47,998 nt of DNA from the NCBI GenBank assembly GCA_016290995.1, contig JAEEVR010000017.1, positions 1 to 47,998 of the forward strand, in the 5' to 3' direction. The notes below the pieces were generated by a model. The model made no database searches and had not been told where the DNA came from. It saw only the letters and a list, made by a program, of their open reading frames with translations. Both the position numbers and the translations under genes were made by a program. Source of the DNA: Treponema sp. GTDB taxonomy: Bacteria > Spirochaetota > Spirochaetia > Treponematales > Treponemataceae. This document shows, piece by piece, positions 1 to 9,800 of this stretch (its first letter is position 1; every line of letters starts with the position of its first letter).

Positions 1-2
1 CT

Positions 3-389
3 TTCGTTTCTCCAACGCTAGCGGCCTGTCTTGACGCGCTGGACGCAGATGCCGCTCAATCCTCGCAAGAGAATTGTTCGCAAGGCCAAAACGCCACCAC
101 GCTTCCCCAATCCGACGAAAGCCCAAAAAGCGCCGCGCCTCTTTTGCTTGCCTTGGACAACGTAAAGCCCGCGCAAAGCCTGGGCGCTTTTTTGCGCGCC
201 AATCCGCCCGCAGGCCGCCCTGTCTTTGCCGCAATCGGAAGCGAGCGCGGCTGGTCGCCCGCCGAGCGCGCCCTTTTGGAAGAGCGCGGCTTTGTCCGCC
301 TAGGCATGGGCCAACGCGTAATGCGGACTGAAACAGCTTGTACGGTCAGCGCGAGCTTGATTCTTTCTAGCATGGGCGCGTTAGGGTAA
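3..389 (+). CDS. rsmE: RsmE C-terminal part (16S rRNA m3U1498 methyltransferase), cut by window edge
   Basis: The reading frame is open from the window edge and ends at TAA 387-389, so the N-terminal part lies outside. The last 80 residues hold the family signature: AIGSERGWSPAE, then ERGFVRLGMGQRVMRTETA, close to the GPERGFS...LG.RILRTETA motif of the SPOUT-class RsmE methyltransferases, which methylate U1498 in the 30S decoding region using S-adenosylmethionine. The conserved segment belongs to the knotted SAM-binding domain. The stretch before it (roughly residues 17-45 of the visible part) is rich in Gln, Ser and Ala and looks like a poorly conserved insertion. No hairpin terminator is seen after the stop, only a T-rich run at 401-420. 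The identification rests on the C-terminal motif alone. Confidence 0.85.
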   Translation, partial: FVSPTLAACLDALDADAAQSSQENCSQGQNATTLPQSDESPKSAAPLLLALDNVKPAQSLGAFLRANPPAGRPVFAAIGSERGWSPAERALLEERGFVRLGMGQRVMRTETACTVSASLILSSMGALG

Positions 390-447
390 ACCAAGGCAGA
401 TTTTTTTTATAAATTTTTCTAAAAAAACGCCAAGAAGGGCGCAAAGA

Positions 448-729
448 ATGAGCGAGGAGGACGCCAACTGGTTCCGCCAAAATTCAATCGACATCGCCCG
501 CCGCGACTACAACTCCACGATGGAGCATTACCAACAAATGGGCCTGGAAAAAGGCCTGAAACAGGGAATGCAGCAAGGGATGCAGCAGGGCGCCCAGCAA
601 AAGGCCATTGAAGACGCGCGGAGTTTTTACGCCAACGGCGTTTCTGTTGACATAATCGCAAAATCCTTGAACATGACCGTGGATCAAGTCAAGGAAATCG
701 TCAGCGAAAGCGCGCGGGCCGCAAACTAA
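448..729 (+). pseudogene. C-terminal remnant of an Rpn/PD-(D/E)XK transposase-family nuclease
   Basis: A 93-aa frame carries the typical tail of Rpn (recombination-promoting nuclease, PDDEXK-type putative transposase) proteins. It has a Gly/Gln-rich repeat (GLKQGMQQGMQQG) of the kind that follows the nuclease core, then a small helix-turn-helix-like end (GVSVDIIAKSLNMTVDQVKEIV). Family members are usually about 250-330 aa, and the N-terminal nuclease core is missing: only 58 bp separate this frame from the rsmE stop. There is no convincing Shine-Dalgarno sequence before ATG 448, so expression is doubtful. I read it as a decayed remnant of a mobile-like gene family that is frequent in Treponema genomes. 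It could still be a small expressed protein, but nothing here supports that. Confidence 0.6.
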
Positions 730-737
730 TCCCCCGC

Positions 738-769
738 AAAAAAACAGGGGCGTCCTGTTGGCCGCCCCT
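738..769 (-). terminator. Rho-independent terminator of the giant surface-protein operon
   Basis: Read on the minus strand, AGGGGCG (769-763) pairs with CGCCCCT (752-746) around a 10-base loop. The stem is followed after two bases by seven U residues (744-738). It lies about 50 bases after the stop of the last giant gene and faces the right way to end that operon. Confidence 0.8.
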
Positions 770-818
770 TCTTGGTCTTACCGTCAATTACAGTCTTGCC
801 AGCAACAATACGAGCGGC

Positions 819-3800
819 TTAATCCTTTCTTTGCGCGGTCTCGATGAAGGCGTCGGCGCTATCGCCCCACATGTAGCCAAGGACGGCGTTTCTGGTGCCG
901 TTGCCGTAGACATCGCCGTAGTTGTCGGTGGTATTCATGCCGGAAGCGACGTGGCAATCGGATGTTCCTACCGCGCCAGTCGCCAAGCCGTTCTTGGTAG
1001 AATACGCAAGCTTTCCGCCAGCGTCTTTCCAAACGCCTACATTGATGTTTTGCTTTACCTTATTAGCCTCGTCGCTTACGCGGACGGCGCTTTGGGTGGG
1101 AACATTGGTAACCTCCCAATTGCCGGTGTATGAATTATATTCGTCAGCGCCTTGCATTTTATCCGCGTCAAGCGTTTTGATGCTGCCCTTGGCGGCATTC
1201 CAGCGCGCAAACTTGGGCCGGCTGCTTCCAGCGGAATAGTAGCCGATTTGCGGAATCGGATTGTTGCTTTCGTCAAGCGCAACATCTATCGTAAGGTACT
1301 CGCCGGTGCTGTTGTATGAGTCAACCTTGCAAACCTTGGCGTTGTCTGGATCATTGTAATCCTCCAAATACGCGTACCAAATGTCAGAATTCTTTTCATC
1401 ATATGCCGCGATGTGAACGCCTTTGGCCGAGTCAACCGCTATCTGGCACTTGCAGTCGCCGCCTTTGACCTTTCCGCCAAAGATATCGTCAACGGTAGTC
1501 CAAGCGGCGGCCAATCTTTTGGCATCCCCAGTCTCGCCGTTATCGGCCATCGGGTCTCCGCTAGTATAAGCGTAGCTAACCTTGCTTCCGTCGCACCAAA
1601 CCATTACGGCAACATCGTTGGCTCTTGTGGCGCCGCCGTCAATGGCAGCAATGCATACGTTTGGACTTGCGCTTGTGGACACAACCTGAACGTATTTAAG
1701 AGATTCGTCATATGTCATCCACTCAGTAGTCGCATGATTCTTAAAGAAGCCGTTCTTAAACTGCCAATACCTTGTCCTTTTGCTTTCTCCGTTAGGGGCC
1801 CAAACACTGCTTGTTACAACGCCAGTTTGCCAATCATCGTTATATGTTCCTGTCATGGCGCCAGCCCTATAGCGTACAGTGCTTTGCAGCTTGTCAAAGT
1901 AGGCCATGTACAAGCCATGCGTCGTCGCGGCTATGCTGGGCGACTGGATCCTATCCAAAAAGGTCTTTGCAGTTTCCTTGCTAGCTCCGATTGAAAGGTC
2001 TTCAAGCTTGCACGCGGAGTGAATTTTTGTGTCGCGTGGAAGATGGTTTCCGCTTGTTCCGACTCCACCGCTCTCTCGCCAATGGGTCGATTCCAAATAG
2101 AACATATCGCTGACTCCATCACCGTTTACGTCTTGGCCTGCAGCGCTGGCCCAAACATATCCATCCGGACCATAAGCCAAGGCTGTGTGGCGGATGTTGG
2201 TGTAGCCGTAATTCCAATAAGTCCAAGAGTGGTCGCTGTTTGGCATGCTAAAGGCGCTAGAGGCGTTGGCAAAGGCAAAGCCGATTTTTCCATCCGTAGC
2301 CACTGTTCCGCCGCCGCCTGGAGTGAAATTGTCCAAACTGTCAGACTTTGCTTGCTTTTCCACAGTCTTTCCAAAAGGTTGGATTTTCATCTGCGGGTTT
2401 TCAACGTTGCCGTACATAGGAGCGGCGGCGTAGGCGTTAAGCTGCCAAACGTCAAAGGCGATGTCGTCGGTCAAATTGTTGTTGTTGGCGTTGTTGGGCT
2501 GGCGGTTATAGTAGTTTTTGTAAATATCGTAGTCGCCGCCTTTTTTAATCAATTCGCCTTCGTCGTCAATATTTGTTCCCGTATAAGAGCCGTGAGCGTC
2601 GTTGTTGTTGGTGTTGTTGCTTGTGTCAATTCCGCCAACTGTCAACTTAAAGGCGCCTTGCTTGATGTTTTCGCTGTTCAGAGTCACATAACCTGTTCCA
2701 TAAGCGCCTTCTTTTGCCGTTCTAACCAAATCTGTTGAACCATATTTGGCGCCGGCAAGGTTAAAGCCGTAAATTTCAACATCCTCGTTTTTCTTGGTGA
2801 CAGAATCCGTAATGCCAGTTAGCGTTGAATTCTTGTAAACATAAACCGGATACGCGCCCAAAGAGCTGCGGTCGGTGACGCCGTTCTTTGCGTTAACCGC
2901 GCTAAGGCTGGTCTTTACGCGAGTGATGTATGGAACTATGTCCATTGTGTAGTTTGCTGCTACAGGAGTGACGGCGTACTTGTTTACGCCGCTTAGTTCG
3001 CTGGCTTGAGCGGCTCCAATAACGCTAAATTCATCAGAGCTGTAGTTGGCGTCGTTGTAGGGGCTTGTCTTGTCGTCCTTTGCAAAACGGGCCTCTGCGT
3101 AATACTTGCCTTTTTCGGCTTGCCTTGTAGTGGCGTAAACCGTCGTGGCGCCGCTTGTTTTTTCCGAAGCCTTGGCGTTTTTGTCAGTCACCGAAAGAAC
3201 AAATTCCACACCATTCTTAGCCGGAGCCGTTCCGCCATTGTATTTTTCGGTGTCAAGCTCCAGCGTCCATGAGACAAAGTGGCCGGCGTTGTTGTAGCGT
3301 TCCTTTACGTTGCCGCTGTCGTCCGCGTCAAGCGCAAAGTGGTAGCCGTTTGTGGCAAGGTCGCCCAAAGTCGTTTGAGTCCAACGAGTGGCCAACGGCT
3401 TTGTAAAGTCGCAAGTCGCCGCTGTCGCCGCGCTAAGTCCAAAGCCTGGGATCGTAAGGCTAATCTTTGCGATTCCGGCATTGTCATAAGCCGTTCCCTT
3501 AAAGACGACTTTTCCGCTGACTTTAGGCTGGTCGCCAAGCTCGATGTGGCCCTGCAAATCGTCAAGGCTTTCGGCACCGCCTTCTTTTGTCGTGTAAACG
3601 CTGTTGTTCGCAAGGCTCTTCCAATAGAAGCGCTTGGTCTTTCCAATCGGCTTAACGCTGTCGTTGACATCGTTGTTCATGCAAAGGTTGATGACAGCCT
3701 TTTGCGCTCCGCCTTCGGTGCTGTCCAAAATGTTGATGACATATTTTCCAAGGCCGGCTGTGGCGGTCTTTAGAGAAGTTGCGGGCAAAACGATGTTGTT

Positions 3801-6800
3801 TACAGTTCTATCTTCGTTCTCGGCAGCCGGAGTGTCTGTACTGATTTTTTCATCGGCGCTGGGCGAAGCGCTTCCCGCGTACAAGCAGTTCCACTTGATG
3901 TCGCCGTTTCCGCCCATTACTTCGGGAACAAGGATTACGTCTCCCTTGGCGGCGACCAAAGCGCGGACAGGATTTCCGGCATCGTCAAAGTCGCCCATAA
4001 AGACTTCTTTTTCAGCTTCTTCCCAAGTAGACCAGCTTGTTTCGTAAAGCTGCTGCGTTTCGTAAGCGCCGTCATACGCTCCGTCGTAGTTAAAGTCGCT
4101 CTTTACAGTAACGTTGGCCAGGCGCGGCGCGTTGTTGGAGACATATGCTTCGGCAACGCTTCCCTTGGAATAGTTTCCGGCCCTGTCGTATGCCGTGTAG
4201 TGAACGTCTATCTTTCCGTCAGGGATGTTCCTTGAGTTTATTTTGGCGGTCAGGTTGCATACCGTTCCCTGCATGTGGGCGTATTCCACCATGCAGTCGC
4301 TGTCTGAGTTCATTATGCTGGCGGGATAGCCGTAGCCGTAGCCTTCGTCGTTTCTTATGCCCGAGCCGATTTCGTTCTTGGTGTTGTCAACGACAAGGCC
4401 ATAGGCAAACTGGGCCGCTGTGTAAGCGAGTTCGATTTGATTGTCCAACGTGACGCTAAGGCCGTCGCTAGAAAGGCTCTTTATTACATAAACCGCGCCG
4501 CCAATCTTTACCAAGCCGCCGGCGTGTATATGGCCGTTCTTTGCCTTTAGCTTAAGGATGTTAAGGTTTGCGCTGTCGCGCGCGTCAAGCTCTTGGTCAA
4601 ACCAATAAAGGCCGTCGGCGGCAGGCGCAAGGCTTGAAACGTCCGCCCAGTTGTCGGGATTATCCACTCCGCTGATTTTCTTAGAGACCATCGGATCGTA
4701 AATCTTGCTTCCGCGCTTAAAGTAAACCACAAACTTGTCAAAGCCGGACTGGTTCTTGTTGCCATACGTGTTTTCGGCAACGCTGGCGCCAATCGAGTAA
4801 TAGCCGTTTGAGTTGTGAATGTCTTTGTCAATGTCCAGCTTGCTTGCGTCAATGGCAGGATTGACGTTGTCGTAGTGAACGGCAAAGGCAAAATTGCTGT
4901 AGTTGCCCTTTTCGTCAGCGAACAAGACGTAAAGGTACTTGCTTCCAACTCCGCTATCTGGAGTCATGTCATCAAGCTTTGCGTGATAGCCGCTGCCGGA
5001 AGTGCCGGTCTTTACATAACACCAGCTGGGCTTTACTAAAACATCCGGGCCGCTTGTGTCGCTTTCGCGAGCGGCTTCGGCCGCGGTTTTGGCGTCGTCG
5101 GCCTTTGAGTCGCTTTGTCCGACATAGATTTTCTTTATAATGTCTCCGTCGGTAAGGTCAAATTCAAGCGTCCATTTGCCGCTGACATAAATTCCTTCGC
5201 TGTATTCGCGCGAAGCCTTTGCCTGGCTGGCGCCTGATTCATACTGCTTTAAGTATTGGCCGGAAATTCTTGGGCTGTCGGCGTCAACCACCATAGTCCT
5301 GTATTGAGGCAAGTTGAATTTGCCGCCGTCATAGGCGTAACCGCAAACCGCCAAAGCGTTTGTCTTTGACTCGCTTCCCTCGCTGGACGGATTGAATTCT
5401 TCATTGTTGTTAATCGTAAGGCTCCAAGCGGTTCCCTTAACGTCCAGCAAAACGCCATAGTCGTTGGGGTCTCCGCTTCCGTTCCATTCAATCTTGTTGG
5501 CGGGATCGTAGTCTTTTCTCTTGTAAACATTATAGCCGGCGGCCTTAAGGTAATCCAAGTCATTGACCTTTAAAGTAAAGGTCTTTACAGAACCGTCGGC
5601 GTTGTATTCAACAGTTCCCCAGTCGGTTCCGCCTGTGTAGCCGGACAATGTGTGGTCCTTGGAGATAATCTGCAAGAAAGCCGCGACCACGCCTTCATCG
5701 TCGTCAACGCCGCCGTAAAGCTTTACGCTTCCGCCAATGCGGGCCTGGTCTTTTTCGGGGTTGCTGTAAGTAAATGACGGACGGCCTCCCTGCGGGTCAA
5801 AGTTGACCAACTGCGGCTCTTCGTAAACGTTTCCTACATCGTCCGTGGCTTTTATCCAAACATAAATAGGAACAATCGCGTCAAATTTTTTGGATGTATT
5901 GATAGAGTCATAGGTTGCCGTTCTCTTAACGCCGTCCGAGCACACCTCCTCAACTGCTTCGTCGATTATGTAGCGCTCAAAAGTCTTGTTGTGGCTTTCT
6001 GACGCTGTAGAAACTTGTCCGTCAAAGTAGAGGAACCAAGTCAAACCGGCGCCCGCGATGTCGGCGTAATCCGCGTCGGCAGGCTTGTTCGCCTTGTCGG
6101 CTGAAAGGCCCAAAGCGTATTTAATTTCTTTTGCGTAATCGACAGTTCCGTAAACAGTGATGTTTCCGTGTACAGTGTTCAAGTCGGGCGAAATCTTTGT
6201 AACGGCGGGCGCGGTGTTGTCAACGATTACAGGCAATGGCTCCGTCGTAACGTCCGACTCAAATGTTCCTTTTATCTCAAGGCTCAAAGAATATGCTTCG
6301 CTATCCAAAGCGCTGACGTCAATTCCGGTGATCACGCAAGGATAAACGCCGCTTGTCAAAGCGCCGACAGTTCCAGTATATGAAACGCCGTTAATAGTGG
6401 CCGTAACTGAAGCGATTCCGTTGGCGTCTTTGGCGTCAAATTCAAGCTGGATGAATTTTCTTTGGCCGCCTACAGTTCCCAACTTTTTGTGGTCGCTTGA
6501 ATCCGCCCAATCGTAAGTTCCGGCGGCGGCGGCGCTTACCTTGTAAACAAGGTTTTCAAATTCGGGGCGCTTAGTGTCAACCTTTAGGTAAAGGCGGGTG
6601 TCGCCGCCATCAAAGCGAGAGTCCGTTCCAACCAAAACCGGAGCAAGGTACTTGTCAGCGCCGTCTGACTTTACAGAAACAAATTCGGTTCCGGCCTTGT
6701 CCTTTACCTTGAACAAGATTGTGTATTCATTGTCGTTTTGCAAGTCGGCGATCCAAGAGCCGCCTGTCACAGTTATCGGATTCCAATTGGCTCCCGCGTC

Positions 6801-9800
6801 GATTGAATAAGAGAACTCGTCCACTCCGTCATCGTCTTCGATGGTTCCTTCAATCTTTGTTGACTCAAACCAAACGGGCTTTCCGTCTTCCATTCCGCTA
6901 AGCTTGGCGGTTGTCAACGTGATTACGGGCCTGTCTTTTTGCGGGTCAATCGTGTATTTTTGAACCTTAACCGTAGAGTTGGCCGCCTTGTCGGAAGCGT
7001 AAATCTTTAGGTAAAAGTCTTTTGTCGCGCCGGAATATTCAGTTCCGTCTACAAAAGTTATTTTTTTGCTTGTAGCGTCAACGCTGCTTGTGGCAAGCGG
7101 GAGGCTCCAGTTTGATGTTCCGGTCAAGCCGGCGTCATGGTCTCGCGGCGGCGTTCCGCTTTCGTCTATCGAGGCGTCGTCGTTCAAAGACCAATAGCCC
7201 TTAACTTCGCTAAGCGCGTTGTCGTCAACGATTCCGCTAAAGGCGACTGTTCCGTTCACGCTTGAGTCCGCCTGCGGCGACATGATTGTAATTACAGGAG
7301 CGTCGTTGTCCAAGCTGATTCCAAACTTGCGCTGCTTTGTTTCGTTTGTGGCGATGTCGTGGGCCAAAACGTAAAGGTCGACAGATCCACTTGGAAGAGT
7401 CTTGAATGTCGCGGCGGATATTGTAGCCTTAAAGCCAGTGTAGGCCTTGTTGTCGGCTGCGGCGTAAGCCGCCCAGCTTGCGTTCTTGTAAGCGTCGGCG
7501 GTTCCGCTTGTCAAATCGTCCTTTGTGAATTGAACGCTTGAAGAAACCACAGTTCCGTTAATCGTAAGCGCAAAGTCCTTAAGGCCGCTCAACGTTTCGC
7601 TAACGGTTCCGTAAACGGTCATATCCTTGGCGCCCGAGTCGGTGCCGTTGGCCATAACGTTTCCAGCGGCGGCGGTAAAGCTTTGTCCGTCGTATGTGTA
7701 CCATGCGGTTTCCGCGGTCGGAGCGGTCGTGTCAACTTGAATTATATACACGCTTTCGCCGGAATCGTTTCCGGCAAGGTCCAAGGCGTGGATTGAAAGC
7801 GAGTTTTGTCCTTCCTTAAATCCTACCGGGCTAAGCGCGTATGAGATTTCATCTCCGACAGTTCCGCCAATGACTTCAGTTCCAGAAACCGACGTCGTCT
7901 CGCCGTAAGGAGTCATGGCGTATTCAACCTTGTCCAAGCCGCTGGTCATTTCTTTGTAGCGGCCTTTGATGGTCAAGTTTTCGCTGTTGAACCAATCGTC
8001 TATAGAGCCGGACTCTCCGATGACAATCGAACCAACGCGCTCGGGCGCGACTGTGTCAATCGTAAAGGCAAATTCCTTTTGGCTTGAACGGTCGGCGGTG
8101 TCTGTGGCCGTCGCCTCAAAGCGCCATTTTCCGTCGCTTGCGCCTGTGTCCAAAAGCGTGATTGTCGCGCTTGTCTTGTCGGCGGAGATCGCTATGCTAT
8201 AGCCGTAGGGGTTTGTGGCCGCGTTTACCGGCGTTGTTCCGCCGTTAATGTAGGCCTTGACGTCAAGGCTCTTTATGCCGGAAGCGTCAGCGATGCCTAC
8301 AGTGAACTGATACTTTCCGCCTGTCGCGTCGGACTTTTTGTAGTATTCCGCAATCGTCGGAATCGTGATTGCCGGCGGAGCGAAGTCAAACGTAATGTTG
8401 GATACTGTCGCAACCGCGCTAAGGTTTCCCGCTTGGTCAATGGCGACGACGCTAAGCTTTTTGCCGCTTGAGTTTGTCTGCGGAACGCTTTGGTTCCAGT
8501 TGGCGCGGCTTACGCTCTTTGGCGCGGCCGGAATGGCGGTCCATCCGCTTATGCTGGCGGTGTACATTCCGCTTACGGAAGCGCCCATCGCGATTGCGGT
8601 TTCGGCCAAGTAAAGGCCTTGACCCTGCTTTTTATAGTAAGTCTTGTCGGCGACGGCTGTTCCAGTGGCGGCTGTCCAAACAACGCTTGGAGCGGGAAGC
8701 GTCGTCACGGCGTCGTCCCACCTGTACCAAATTTCGCTTGTGCCGGAGCCGCTCAAGTCGCTCCAAGTTCCGCTCATCTTGTAAGAGTAGCTTGTAACGC
8801 CGGCTGTAGTCGTGGCGGTGATGTTCTTGTCGTTTTCAAAAATGTAAATCGGATCAGACTCGCTTTGTCCTTCGGCGCGGGCCGGAGCGCCAATCGCAAG
8901 CGCCGGAGCGGCGTTGTCCGCCCAGAAAATGTAAGTCGTTTCTTCAGAAGTGGCGCCTTGGCTCTTTGCCTGGACTTTTAGGGCCACTGTGTAATTGTCA
9001 AACAGTTTGTCGCCGGTCAAGTCAAACTTGTTCATCGGAACTTCAATCTTGTACGCGCCGTCGGCGACTTTCGTTATGCCGCTTTCTTCATATTTAATAA
9101 CAGGCAAGGTCTCAAGAATGTCTTCATCCTTTAAGTAGCCTTTGGTCTTTGCGTAGCCCTTGTAAAGAATCGGAGTCACTTTTACCCAGTTTCCGTGTTC
9201 TTTAATCGTTCCCTTTTGGTCCGCGCCGGATTTGTCGGCGATGTTTATCGTCGCGCTGTAGGCCGCGCTCTTTGTCTTGTCGACGGCGGCGGCGTTGATA
9301 AAGAATTGGTCGTCAAATTCAACTTTAGGAGCGTCGCCAGTCACAGAAACCATAAAGGCATAGGTTGCCGCGCTGTAAAGCCTGTTGCCGGCGGTGTCTT
9401 CGCCGGTCGCGACCATAAGGTAATGCAAGCCCGCCGCCATGCTGTTTGGAAGCGTAATGTTGTAAGTGGCGTTGGAAACTGTCTTGCTGTCAGGAAGATT
9501 CTGAACAAGAGTGTCGCCGTCCTTTATGTCAAAGCGCTTGGCAGGATCTGTGTTGTCAGAAGAATAAGAAGGCTCGACTTCCTCTCTGTCGCCTGTGTCG
9601 TCGCACAAGTAAAAGTAAGCCCTGATTGTATTGGCTTTGACTTCGTTTCCGTCAAGTCCGGCCGTAACTTTGATGGAAGCGTTTCCGCCGCTGGAAACTT
9701 CGGCAAATTTCGGGTCGTCTTTGTCAAACACATAGCCGCCAAACTCGTACATCGGGCTGTTGTTGGCGTTTACGCTCATCGCAAGCGGAGAGCTTGAGCC

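Noticed and set aside
809..821. A 13-base match, TACGAGCGGCTTA, at the stop codon of the last giant gene, shared with 29477-29489 at the LacI stop codon.
   Set aside because: Matches of this length are expected by chance in 48 kb. The coincidence with two stop codons is curious, but there is no further similarity around it and no hairpin.
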